Origin: Hemileia vastatrix
Lineage: Eukaryota > Basidiomycota > Pucciniomycetes > Pucciniales > Zaghouaniaceae
Assembly: GCA_030280995.1 (NCBI GenBank)
Contig: JASXTE010000008.1
Span: 7,211,001 to 7,275,000, forward strand
Direction of reading: 5' to 3'
DNA: 64,000 bases
Shown here: positions 46,061-57,661 of the stretch, one piece after another
Layout of the letters: the number at the start of each line of letters is the position of its first letter
How positions within the stretch are numbered: the stretch's first letter is position 1
Notes under the pieces: model-generated
What the model saw: the letters and a program-made list of their open reading frames with translations, nothing else
Told to the model about the DNA's origin: nothing
Database searches by the model: none
Made by a program: the position numbers and the translations under genes

Positions 46061-46674
46061 TATCCTATTTAAAATTCTAATGTATGTCTAAAACTACTTT
46101 GAAGTTAATTTTTTCACCTTATATATTTCATGTTTCAGCTAATATTTTATGGCAGCAAACTCTGTTCTTTGCCCAAAAACAGAGTCCATCCTCCTATTTT
46201 GACACTAAGCTTGCACCAATCCACATCCCTTTCAATTCTATCAACACATGCTTGTCTTCCCTCCCCACCCCTTTTGCTACCCTCCCAGCCCCCTTGTATG
46301 CCATCCTCTTTTGATCCCCATTTCACCCCTCCCAACCTCACCCCAACCCTTTTTTTCATTCAAAATGCCTCCAAAACCGTTAATCTTCCCTTCCAGCTCT
46401 TTCACAACCTTTTAACTACCTCATATATCCTTCCTCACCCCTCTCTTCAGCCTCCCCAACCCTTGTAGCCCCATTCCTCCCCTTTACCTTGCCTCCACAA
46501 TCCTTGAACCCCAATTTCCATTACATCTAGATAGATTACTATTTTTATATAATGGTGTATCTGGCCTTAGGTTGATCTACTGTCTATTATATAAAATATG
46601 AAAACTTTATTGGGACTGGTGAAAATAATTTGTTGAAGAAATTTTGATTTTAAAATTTTTTTTTCATTTGATTT

Positions 46675-46995
46675 CCTTGATTCAATAAATTGCAGGGGGG
46701 AGGTATTGCCAAATTTTCATATCAGACTTTAAAAAAAATTATGATTGAAAATTTGGTGATACCCCTCCCTTAATTAAATAAAATACAGGGTGGGGTATTG
46801 CCAAATTCTCATTTGAGACTTGCAAAAAAAAAGAAATTGACTTGAAATTCTGGTGATACCCATCCCTTACTTCAATAAAATGCAGGGAGGAGTATTACCA
46901 AAGTTTCATATAAGACTTGCAAAATTCTTTACTTGAAAGAATTTTGGTGATACCCACCCCTTAGTTCAATCAAATGAAGGGGCGGGATTGGGAAA
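46675..46995. repeat. Internal hairpin repeats of Harb3
   Basis: Four units with GGTGATACCCCTCCC, TTCAATAAAATG-type loops and GCAGGGGGGAGGTATTGCC. Closely similar to Harb4 12030-12262. Confidence 0.78.
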
Positions 46996-47200
46996 TTTTC
47001 AAAACTGACTAGAAAATTTTAACTAAAAAAGAATTTTTAACATTAAAAATTCTTGAAATTATTATTTGAAAAAGAATTTATAACATTAAAATATGAAACT
47101 TTAACTAATGATGGATAGACTAAATAAATACAGGAAATTAAGATAAAATTTTATGTAAAATAAATTATGAACAGTTGAAGTGTGAGAGAAATAAAAAAAA

Positions 47201-48536
47201 CTAGTCATCAAAAAATTTCTTTAAACGTTCCATTTCCTCAACAGATTCATTAGCTTTAACACATTCTATCAAGAAATATTTCTTTTTAGAATTTTCTTCA
47301 CCATCAAGCTTATATTTCATCTCTTTCATGAGTTTTTGATGCTTGAGTGTTTTCTCCTCTTTCTTTGATTTTTCAATACTTAGAGATGACTTAAATATCT
47401 TCTCCAAGACTTGTGTCCTATCATCCTTCTGTAAAGAGAGTTTGAACTTCTTTACTTACAAATAATGTACCCTGTCATCCCTTCTTAAAGAGAGCTCTTA
47501 TTTTTTCTTTTCAAAATTTAGAGTCTCTTTAGCAACTTCCACTTATTCTAGAGTGATAATAAATATTAACAAAAAGCAAAACAAAAGCAGAGTAAAGTAT
47601 TAGGAGGTTTGGTATCACTTACCAACATCACATTTCTCCATAAATTCTTTGATAGAAGAAAAAAGGGTTTGAGATGAAGTATCACTTTTCCTTCTTCTTT
47701 GAGAGTGGAAATTTAGACTACTTAAATCCCTTTGCTTTTTGTTCAAGGTCACATTTTCCTCCTCATCATTGTCGCTGCTTCTGACTCAGTTGATTGTGGC
47801 TCCTGCGTTTCTTCTTCAGCTTTTTTAGAAATAAGAAAACGTAAATAAAAAAAAGAATTAGTAAGATAAAAGCAATAAAACATACTTGAGTTAGATCTGG
47901 TTGTTTTATATTTCCATAAGAATATATTGAAAAGATATCTTGATTTGTGGAAGTCAAATGAGGAAAGGCTTGAGTAGAAGAAGAAGGAAAAATATTTCTT
48001 TCAACATCATGTTAGGAGATAGCATCTTCACCATCTAACATGTTTTCAGAATTAATATCAGCTCACTCTCAAAAAATAGCATCCATATCTTTAAAGTAAG
48101 GACATAAAGAATTAAGTTTATTTTCTATGGATTTGATGCCCTCACTGATATCAAGTTCATTAATAACAAAACCAGTGGAAGATGAAAGAGTCTTTGCCTT
48201 CTTTTATTTGGCTTAATAATTCTTGAAGCATTCATACATCTGTTTAGGTAAAAGATCTATCCTTACCTTTGCATCACCCCATAATTTGTTGGCCATTAGA
48301 AGTTAGCCATTCACTTTTAATCCTGGGAGCTTTCCTACTTTAGTTGCATTTTCAGTACCAAAACAAGAATCATAGTTAAATTTAGTTTTCAGCCAGTTGA
48401 TAAGAATAAGATGATCATCTTTTTTTAATATAAAGGTCTTTGATCTCTCAGCTGAGAAGGGGAAAGAGGGAGTAGTGAGATTTGAAGAACAACTGGAAAA
48501 AGGCTGCCTTTGAAAAAATCTATTATCATGGGGCAT
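47201..48536 (-). pseudogene. SANT/Myb-like, coiled-coil protein of Harb3
   Basis: Start MPHDNRFFQRQP at 48536. The same three-exon plan as Harb4: exon 1 with KKDDHLILINWLKTKFNYDSCF and a damaged NGYL region (stop near 48305), exon 2 with TLNKKQRDLSSLNFHSQRRR, exon 3 with a shorter coiled coil (only about one KDDRTQ repeat against four in Harb4) ending KYFLIECVKANESVEEM. Many stops and shifts in exons 1 and 3. Confidence 0.72.
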
Positions 48537-48872
48537 GTTAAGATAATTGAATATTAAAAGGAGCAAAAAAAAGTAGATGGGATGGCAAGGTATTTTGAAT
48601 GGAGAGAATAGACAGGATGAGATGAGGATGGAGTGCGCAGCAAGGTAGAAGGCATATCCAGAGAGTAGTCAAAGATGTGGTTATGAATAAAAGTAGGCTA
48701 AGATGTGGTTATGAAAAATTGAGTAGAAAAATGTTGGATATGAGGTCAAATTTTACAAGTACAATGTCTAATAACCCAATTATTAGTAAAAATAATTGCA
48801 AAAGATAATTGGGGTATAAGTATTTTTATCTGAAATTAATTTAATTGTGGATCAGTCAACTTTGATACCCCC

Positions 48873-50243
48873 AATTGTAATTAGTCTATTTATTACAAGT
48901 AATTTTAAAGTAAATATAATAATATAATTTTAAATAAAATACAAAAAAAGGTGTGGCTTCATCCCAGTAAAAAATTTATTTTTTTACTGGGTAAGTCTAG
49001 TAGCCTGGCTGACATTCCCTCACTCTAAAAAAACAATAAATAGATGCTATGATTTTTCCTTTTTATATTTCTTTTAGTAGAGCAGGAAGTTTAGATATCT
49101 CTTTCCCAGGTATCTGAGAATCATATTCAGAAGATTTATACATGAATCTCAATAAGTATTCAGTACCTTTTTCAGCAGTAATTATTCTGTTATTGAGAAT
49201 CTTATCAATTTTTGCTGTTTCAGTGATTTCAATTTGGGTCTTCTTTGGTCTTCCCCTCCTTTTGGGAAATAAATCACTATTGGATGTGTAAGGTTTCAGT
49301 AGAGATATTGGAAAAACAGGATGTATTCTGTCATATGGAGAGTACAGGATAACTTCAAATGCATTATTACCAACCATTATTCTGACAAAAAATGGACCTA
49401 CAAATGGGTCTTTTAATTTGTTATTACCTTCTAAATTGAAGTGGACTGAAGAAAACAGTACTTCATTACCCTTCTTAAAAGTGTATTCTTTATGGGATTT
49501 GTACCACCTCTTCTTCTCATATTCAAAAGATTTTTCAGTGCATTTTGAGCATTACATCTGCAAAGTTGTTAAATTTGAAGAAAAGATTTTACACCAGGAT
49601 GTAAATCCAATTTAGGTGTTTTATTATTGAGAATTTGGGCAAGAGTATTTGAAACATATCTAAGCCAGAGCTCAAAAGGATTTCTCTGATTAACAGAATG
49701 AAAATTGCTATTATAAGCAAATTACAAACCAGGAAGTAAGGTAACCCAATCATGAGTGAATCTGTCATTGTCTTTGTACTCAAGGCCAAAGGCACAATAC
49801 CTCCTTATCATGTCCTCTAAAGTCTGAATCATTCTTTCAGCTAATTGATCAGTCTGGGGGTGATGGGCAGTAGAAAGCTTCAGATTACAACCAAAAACAT
49901 CCATTAGAGACATCCAAAATTCAGAAGTAAATTTAGGTTCTCTGTCAGAGATTATGGCCTTTGGAAAACCAGAAGTATTAAACATATGAGACCACCATAA
50001 GAAGGCTAATTCTTTAGTAAAAACTTCTTTGTGAGTAGGTATAAATTTACACATTTTTGTGAATTTGTCCACAATACACCAACAAGATTTATAACTGTTT
50101 TACCCAGAAATTGGAAATCCTGTTAGAAAGTCCATTTTTTTATTTTCCTTTGTGCATCAGGAGATTCAATATGTTGCATTAATCTAGCTCTTTTTCTAGT
50201 TAATCTTTTGTATTTCTGGCAAAAATCACAGGATTCAACATAC
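48873..50243 (-). mobile_element. G6: truncated family 2 gypsy element
   Basis: Start of LTR2 (49014 down to 48873, continued at 18937-17857), family 2 polypurine tract, chromodomain-like tail and integrase. The element stops at about 50243, within the integrase zinc-binding region, and joins unrelated AT-rich DNA. RT, gag and the 5' LTR are missing. Confidence 0.82.
49060..50243 (-). pseudogene. G6 integrase and chromodomain-like tail, partial
   Basis: Coding order from the right: remains of the CDSC zinc-binding cysteines (near 50230), MDFLTGFPI-like core start, SDREPKFTSEF (SDRDP in relatives) near 49950, TLEDMIRRY with Glu near 49810, C-terminal region, and tail IDKILNNRIITAEKGTEYLL ending at 49063. 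Frames are broken near 49725 and 49400. 5'-truncated. Confidence 0.8.
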
Positions 50244-51169
50244 ACCACGGGAAATCTAGGGGTGAATTGTTAGCAATCCCCTCTCCTGAAATTTAGAGTG
50301 TCCCTTAATTATGCCAGGTTTATGAATACTTTATAAACATAAGTAAATTAGAGTTAGATTTACATTTATTCTCAGATTGGTCCAAAAATGAACCTCAACT
50401 GATCTCAAGTTATGCATAAGTTGATCAACTATAACAATGATTTTATCCTTCATTGAGCACACATTGAGCACACATTGATCCAACATAAGCTTTTGAATAT
50501 ACAATATTTTTATCAATTTAGAGGAAGAAAATTATTCTTTAACATACCTAATTATTACTTTGCATTCAAAAGATAAACCATAAAATTATGAAAGTAAATT
50601 TAATTTACAATAATAATATCTTTTACTACATAATTGTAACAATAAATAAATTTAGCAAATTTTTTGATCACAAATATTAATAACTATAGGAATTGAAATA
50701 ACTAATGCCATTCCTATTTTAAAAATTTAAAAAGATTATATTCACTTCTCACTTCTAATCTGTTAAGTCTTTGCAAAACTAAATTTTGTATAATTTTTTA
50801 AATTTTACCAAAAATATAAGACCTACAGGCTATTGAAAATAAAATCTTCAGTTACTCAACTAAAAGAAATATTTATATTTAAATAAAAATAAAAATAGTC
50901 CTTAAAGTGTATAACATGAAAGGTTTTTATGGAAATTAATATGCAAGTTTTCCTTTTTAAATATTTAATGCTTATATAAATCACTTTCCAAAATTTTGGT
51001 ATGAGTACATGTGAAATAGTAACTGCATTTAAAAGTGGAAACCAATATAATGACAAAAATATTTACAAAATTTATTTCAATTTAATATTTATCTGTAAAA
51101 AATTTTGAAAGTAATATTTTATTCATCTTCTTAAGGATCTCTTCCTCCTCCTCTACCCATCTACTTTTT
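50244..51169. other. AT-rich stretch without recognised gene
   Basis: About 0.9 kb between G6 and Harb5. Very AT-rich, short frames only, no repeat or RNA gene recognised. Confidence 0.5.
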
Positions 51170-52317
51170 AATAGGGGGTCTCAAACTTGAACAAATATGC
51201 CTGGTGGATTTCATTTGAAAACCACCACATAAACACACCATGAAACATGGCTGATTTGGTACATGAGATTATAAACATGGGGTCAAATATGTCCTACTTT
51301 AGTGAAAATTTTCCAACCACAGCACAGGCAACCAATCTAAAGATACTCCCAATTCACCACACATCACATCTTTCCCAACCCGCTTTTTTGAAACAAATTT
51401 TTACACATGGTGCCCCAGTAAATTTTGAGCTTTTCATTACTTTCTTTATCAACAATTCCTGAACAAATTTATATCCTCAAAACTCAGTCATCATGCCAAG
51501 AACACTACAAAATTTTCAACACAACACTTTTAAATCCTTTTTTCATGCTCTCAAAATGATCAAGTTGCATGTACTTTCCACTTGGTTTTGTTTTATTTTT
51601 GCATATTAACTTTTATTTTGAATTTTCACTGAAAGCATAATTTTTCCCTTCCTGATTCATTTTGGTTAATCATCTCAACATGAAGTTGGATATTTCAGAA
51701 ATTGCATAATTTTTCATTCTTTCTGTTTTCAATGATCTTTCATATCCTTTTATTCATCTTCTCTCACTTCCTTAACTCTTCTTCTATTTTTTTATCCATC
51801 ACTTCCTGAACTATTATCTGGTCCTTTTACATCTTTGAAGACATCTCATCAGGTAAGTCATCCTCCCACCATATTTTTTTCAATTTTAACTGAAGTTCTT
51901 TTTCTGAATTTGTTTTTTTTTTCTATTTCTTTTTTTGTTTTCTCAAATCACATTTCCACTTTTAAGAAGGTTCTACAGAAGCCTAGCTCTCATATCCACC
52001 AAGCAACATCTGATTTGGCTCACTGGTTAATGAGATATTTATTATTTACTTGGCTCAAACTTCCATCAACTTTATTTTAATCTTCTCAAGTAGGTCTTAC
52101 TCTGGAACAAATATAATACTTATAAATAACATAGGTAGCTAAAATAGATCTTTTTAGACCATTGATAATACCTGACTTTAATTTTTATAACCCTTTTTTG
52201 ATTTTCTTTTAAGTCAAAAATAAAAGGTCAGAAATAGGGTTAGGGTTTTTTAAATGACATATCCTTTTGTTGGAAGAATCTCAAGAATCATTTATTTTAT
52301 TTCCAGAAAATGGTGTT

Positions 52318-52732
52318 GAATTTGGTCTAGTGGTTGCTGAGATAACTTCTTCCAAAGTTGAATCTTGTTTCATAGACTAATTTACATTTTTTAAGTTCAA
52401 TGTTGCATAATATGCATATAGGGCTTATGCAATCTATTTCAAATAATACTTCAGGCTTTTAGCTCTGATTTGATCAGCTAAATATCAGTTTTGGATGAGT
52501 CCTTCCTATTTTGTAATTTTTTTATGAGGATGAATATTAACATTTGATGAATTTTAGCTCATTCAAATCCCACATTATTTTGATTACAGGTTCTCTATAG
52601 GCATGAATTTCATTTCCATAAAGCATAATCAATTTTGGCTCAGAAATTTCTGAGATATCTACTTTTAAAGTTGAGTCTTTTTATGTAAACTAATTTAAAT
52701 TTTTGAATTTTAATATTCTGTAATATGCATGT
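52318..52732. repeat. Pair of diverged 100-bp direct repeats in Harb5
   Basis: 52318-52418 and 52630-52732 share GAGATAWCTWCTTYYAAAGTTGA..CTAATTTA..TAATATGCAT. No coding potential. Confidence 0.6.
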
Positions 52733-52868
52733 TTTTTCTGATACTTTTCATTGTACCAGTCCCAAGGTATGTCAATTCCTCAACTGTTTTTTATCATTTG
52801 TTTCCTCAATTTTTCTTCTTTATAAATCATTTTTTTCCCTGATTTGTTGATGTTTTGGATTTTTTTCA

Positions 52869-53065
52869 GGAGATGGTATCATCAAATCTATTTGAACTCT
52901 TCTCAGCATAATCATCAATCAAAAATCCAAGAGATAATCATCAAACTACCAAGGAAACTCCTGGTTTGATATATTGTAAAAAAATTTCTCATTTTTTTGG
53001 AATCTTGTGAAGCACTTACTCATTTTTGTTTTTCATTCCAGATCAACCAAAGTCTGATAAACCAG
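52869..53065 (+). pseudogene. Tet-like oxygenase last-exon relic in Harb5
   Basis: Between an acceptor (tttttcag) and a donor (ccag|gtaag), the sequence aligns to the C-terminal part of the H1 oxygenase: gaGATGGTATCATC.. to GAAATGGAATCATCG, GATAATCATCAAACTACCAAGG to GATAATCACCAAACCACAAAGG, and TTCCAGATCAACCAAAG to TTCCAGATCAGTCAAAAG. It keeps DNHQTT with the distal His but has several stops. The catalytic HxD part is absent. Confidence 0.65.
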
Positions 53066-53439
53066 GTAAGTAAAGCAAGGGGGAAGGGCCCTACTTATAG
53101 TAAATCTTTAAGGAGGGGTTCCAAATAGGGTAATTAGAAGATTTTCCATTTTTTTTTTTTTATTTCATAAATTTTTAAATTATCAATTATTAAATATAAT
53201 CAATCAAATAAAACATTTGTACAATTGAGCCTTGCTGCTGTATAAATTTGTTCATTTAATTATTTATTTGTATTGAATGGATGAATTGTCAATACATTGC
53301 TTGTCATATGATTTATTTGGCTTTGGTCACATCTGAAATCATTAGCAGGTGGAATTGTGAATCCCATTACTTTTACTTGGCTGATTATATTTTTTTATTG
53401 ATTTATATAAGAATTTATGAAATTAAAATGAAAATTTGG

Positions 53440-53690
53440 TAATCTTTACCCCCTCCCACAGTAAGTTGCAGGGGGAGGTATTGTAAATTTTTTTTTCTTA
53501 CATAAATATTTTTTTTGACATGAAAAAAATGGCAATCTCCACTTCCTCCCACAGTAAAATTTAGGATGAGGTATTGCCATTTTTTTTTTCAGACATAAAA
53601 AAATTTTTTGACATGAAAAAAATGGCAATTACCACCCCCTAATATAGTGAAATTCAGGGGAGGGTATTGCCAAATTTCTAGATTTAGAAA
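53440..53690. repeat. Internal hairpin repeats of Harb5
   Basis: Three units in which TGGCAAT.ACC.CCCCT pairs with AGGGGAGGGTATTGCCA around a short AT-rich loop. Same architecture as the repeats in H1, Harb3 and Harb4 despite low sequence similarity elsewhere. Confidence 0.75.
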
Positions 53691-54869
53691 AATAAAATTT
53701 GTTAATTTATGTATCTTGTGCATAAGTGTTGATTAATGAAGCTGTTAAAAAACCATATTTAACCAAATTATTAATAGAAATCCAGAATGAATTTTAGTCA
53801 AGTAGATATGGAGAAAAACATTACTTATAATTTAAATACAAAACATTTAATTAACTGGAATCCTAAAAAATGGCAAGAGTAGAAGCATGCAATGTATATA
53901 AGAGAGATTCAAAGCATTTTTTACAATCAAATTATTTATTTCCATCTCTGATCTGGAAGAGGTTTTCAAGATGGGTAAATGTGCCACCATTTCATTTTGA
54001 ACTAAAATGACAAAGTGCAACACAGATTTGAATAGGAGGATCTCTTTATGAACAACAAGAATCATTTCTGAAAATTGAGTGATATTTTATCAGTTCAAGT
54101 AACTGAGAAATCGAGGCAAGGTTGTGCAAAATATCTGTTTAAAGCTAATTTAAGGAATGCTTTAAAGAACCTCAAGGTTAAATTGTGGTTGGTGTTGTAT
54201 GGAAAGTGTTCTGGAATATAAGTAGTGATTCTTCAGCATGTCACACATGTAAGCCAAGTCAATTTCAGCATTGGAGTTGGTATCTGAGTTAACCAATAGA
54301 TCCAGGGCTAGAGTGGTAGCAGTTATTTCTAGTTTACAATGGACTGAAAGAGGAATTTTAGTGAATAGTGATTAAGACTAAGGGTGAGTGTATGATGAAG
54401 TGGCTGCTTAAGTGCTGGGAAGTCATGTTTTTCACATGTTGAATAATAAGCCCTTAAGAATTAGGCGGAAAAGAATCTAAAGAGATGGCTTGTCTGTACC
54501 TATTGCTGACTTATCAAGATGAAGGAGAAAAGTGTTTTGATGGCTTTTTTTACCAAAAGAAGGTTTGTTTGAGGCAAAACACACCATCAAAATACACCTG
54601 TCCATGGCAGGTGTATTTCATTTTCTGATGGTGTGTTTATGTGGTGTATTTGATCAAGTTTGAGATGCCCTAATGTACTCCATCCCATCTAATTTTCATA
54701 GATAATCTCTATTGTTCTAGAACTCTCCTTATCAGCAATGGCCAATTTTATTTTTGAGCCATTAATCCCTTCATCAATCCTTTACCACTCATAATTCTTA
54801 ATATATCAAAGAATATGCTTTTTTTATTTCATATAATGTTTTTTTCAAGCTTTCAAATGTCAGATAACA

Positions 54870-55819
54870 CTACCAGAAAGATGAAGCCTAGCTTGTAGTA
54901 ATTTATAATTACATAAAAAAAAAGAACCCAAGCCACAGGAAGTGGCTCGGGATTGAAATATAAAAAAAATATTGCTGCCAGCTCTAAGCTGGCAGCGTTT
55001 AATAAAAAAAAAAAAAATTGGCCAAAGCCACTAAAAGTGGCTTTGGCCAATTATGTAATACATCTTGCAGGCAGTTTAAAACTGCCTGCAAGATTGTGAG
55101 TTTAAAAGCGAGCGAAGTTGCATGCAGCAACTTCGCTCGCTTTTTTTTTATATTATTGACTTGCAGCCAGTAATAAACTGGCTGCAAGTCTTTTTTTAAA
55201 GCAACCAAAGTCGCTACAAGCGACTTTGGTTGCAATAACTTTTTTTTCATCTCCCAGCCAGGCTCCCCCTGGCTGGGAGGTCTTAAGGTGAACGATCAGC
55301 CAATGTTGCTTTAAGCAACATTGGCTGCTTATAACATAAACTACCAGCCAGGGGGAGCCTGGCTGGTAGTAATATATATTTACATTAAAAAAAAAGAACC
55401 CGAGCCACAGGAAGTGGCTCAAGATTGAAATATAAAAAAAATATTGCTGCCAGCTTTAAGCTGGCAGCGTTTAATAAAAAATAAAAAAAAATTGGCCAAT
55501 TTTATAATACATCTTGCAGGCAGTTTAAAACTTCCTGCAAGATTGTGAGTTTAAAAGCGAGCAAAGTTGCATGCAGCAACTTCACTCGCTTTTTTTTTTA
55601 TATTATTGACTTGCAGCCAGTAATAAACTGGCTGCAAGTCTTTTTTTAAAGCAACCAAAGTCGCTACAAGCGACTTTGGTTGCAAACTGATTTTTGCATC
55701 TCCCAGCCAGATAACACTGTCTGGGAGGTTTGATGGTGAGATTTGAGAAGCCAATGTTGCTTAAAGTAACATTGGCTACTATAAAAATAAACTACCAGTC
55801 AGGGCGAGCCTGGCTGGTT
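54870..55819. repeat. Tandem array of about 20 GC-rich hairpins
   Basis: Two tandem units, period 472 bp, each with ten different short inverted repeats separated by AT-rich spacers, plus one decayed hairpin at the left edge (54870-54899). Unit 1 hairpins: 54931-54947, 54974-54996, 55016-55052, 55062-55094, 55104-55144, 55158-55190, 55201-55233, 55251-55279, 55297-55327, 55341-55369. Arms are 6-18 bp, perfect in unit 1, loops 1-5 bases. In unit 2 several have mismatches and the third is collapsed by deletion. Frames crossing the array are not conserved proteins. Confidence 0.93.
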
Positions 55820-57661
55820 TGAATTAATAAGAAATAATATTAAAGTTGATATACATTTAAATTTGCGCTACTCTTTTACATGCCATTTGCCATTAGTTTT
55901 TTGACAGTGTGAAATGTATATGTGCATAATAAAAAATCAAAGCCAAAAAAAGAGGTATTGGATATTTTTAAATGCCAAAACTTATATGCCCAGTTTTAAA
56001 ATTTTTGAAATATAAGAATAAGGATTTTGTGTGTAGATTGTTTTTCAGAAAATCATACTTGCTTGTTAACTCTTTTGTAGCCAAATGTCAACTTAGTGGA
56101 AAAAAAAATAATAAGTGATAAAAAATTGGTCTATAACATCTGAAGGTTAGTTTTCCAACCTTATGTGAACAAATAATATGGATAAGTGGATTGATTTCGT
56201 AAAATAAGTGAATGTAAATATTAATTGCATCCATGTGAAACTATCCAAGGCTTTGGTTCCTCGAATTATACTTTGTGAAACCCTATAAAAATAAGCTGTA
56301 AAAACAATATGTAGGTTTTAATTAAAAGCATGTGAAAATGTTTAGTCATCATTTGAACAATATATTGCTGTGTAAAAACCTGTTGCATATACGCCTTATG
56401 CAAGTCACTGCATGCCATGCAACCGGCTTCAGTAACTTGCATGTTTCTATACGCATAACTGTAAGCGAATTTTCATCCGAGTGGCAAATTTTCTACTTCT
56501 CTCCTTCAACTTAGAAGAGACAGGTTATTATAATTATTAGCTTTCCATCTGTTTCACTTAAGAGTTTTTTATTCTGGTTTGTCCCTTATACTTGTTTCTT
56601 AAGTAAAAATATTAATTTCACTTTAAATATAAGTACAACTTTTAGGGAATCCATTTTTCTCAATCATTAGTTTTGCCACCGAATTAACTTGTTTACAGAT
56701 TACTAACTTAGATTTTTAGTATTTTACTCTCCTTTTTAATCTCTTTAAAAAAACATTAGAACTGATGAATGTTTTTAACTCCTGGCAGCTTGATCTCAAA
56801 CTTGTCATAGTATCATCAAAAAGCTAATTTTTGGTTAGCATCCAAATTTTATTTTGGTTTGTCTTTCTCTTTTTATTTTTTTCATTCAAGAAAAATGATA
56901 CTTATTTTTCTACAATAATCTATTCCTAAAAATTATAATTAACAGATTAGTTGTCCATTTATCAATCAATCAACTCCTACCAAAGGATTTTTTTTAAATT
57001 TCAAGTAAGAATATCTTTTTTTCTCTATTTCATTTTAAAACTTTTTATTATTCTCAATCATTATATATTAAATAATTAAATAAAATAAAATATCATAGTA
57101 TCCACATGTGTATGTGATCAATTTTTTTTTACATATCAATAATTTATTGTATTGGCCTCCTGTAATTCTATTAATGGTAGAGGTATAGTTGATTCTTGTT
57201 TAAGGAAACTATACCTTTCAACATTATAAATTATGGATATCTGGCGGTTTGATATATTATTGATATATGGAGAAAAATTAAATAAAGCATCAACAGATAC
57301 TTATGTATTATTGCTGTATTTATCATAATAATTGGGCATTGGATTTAAGCTTCACATTTAATTGTTTATTTTTAGGGTATAGTTGAATCTCGTGTGCCAA
57401 ATGCATACGGAAGAATAATATACTTTTAAGCAATAAAATGAAGCTTTAACTCAAAATACTTGATTAATATTTTAAATGCAGCTAATACTGATGTTTTCTA
57501 CATGCATGTTGGATAAGATTTTTTATTTAATATTAAGAATATAATTATTATTTTTGGAGGCCTTATTTTTAACCATTGCATTATTTTGAACTTTTATTTA
57601 TTTATTTTTGAATTAAATTAATTTCTTATTTACTACACTACAAGATGCAGGCTTCACAAAT
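55820..57661. other. AT-rich stretch before the oxygenase gene
   Basis: No gene recognised. A long imperfect inverted repeat at about 56377-56456 contains TGCAAGTCACTG and CAGTAACTTGCA with a GC-rich centre. Another at about 57180-57216 pairs AGGTATAGTT with AACTATACCT. Upstream exons of the following gene could lie here. Confidence 0.5.

Larger units (their letters stand above)
45745..48872 (+). mobile_element. Harb3 right part
   Basis: Transposase fragment, a C-rich segment, hairpin repeats, minus-strand SANT/coiled-coil gene and a right end (minus strand GGGGGTATCAAAGTTGAC) at 48872 followed by AAT. Its left end is at 18938. Together the two pieces are about 3.55 kb, inserted into the LTR2 of G6. 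Confidence 0.78.
51173..54671 (+). mobile_element. Harb5: PIF/Harbinger deletion derivative, 3499 bp
   Basis: Ends AGGGGGTCTCAAACTTGA and (inverted) AGGGCATCTCAAACTTGA, with a second shared block CCACATAAACACACCAT; AAT on both sides (51170-51172, 54672-54674). Only the last residues of the transposase remain (near 51490-51530), followed by the same 3' flank seen after the H1 transposase, a splice donor-like cag|GTAAGTCATC, the last oxygenase exon and hairpin repeats. No SANT-like gene recognised. The ends define a third Harbinger type. Confidence 0.85.

Noticed and set aside
54853..55754. Several 65-89-codon minus-strand frames
   Set aside because: They run through the palindromes and poly-A tracts, and the same peptide recurs only because the DNA is duplicated.
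54870..55819. CRISPR array
   Set aside because: Hairpins differ from each other in sequence, spacers are AT-rich and not unique inserts, and the two units are a plain tandem duplication in eukaryotic DNA.
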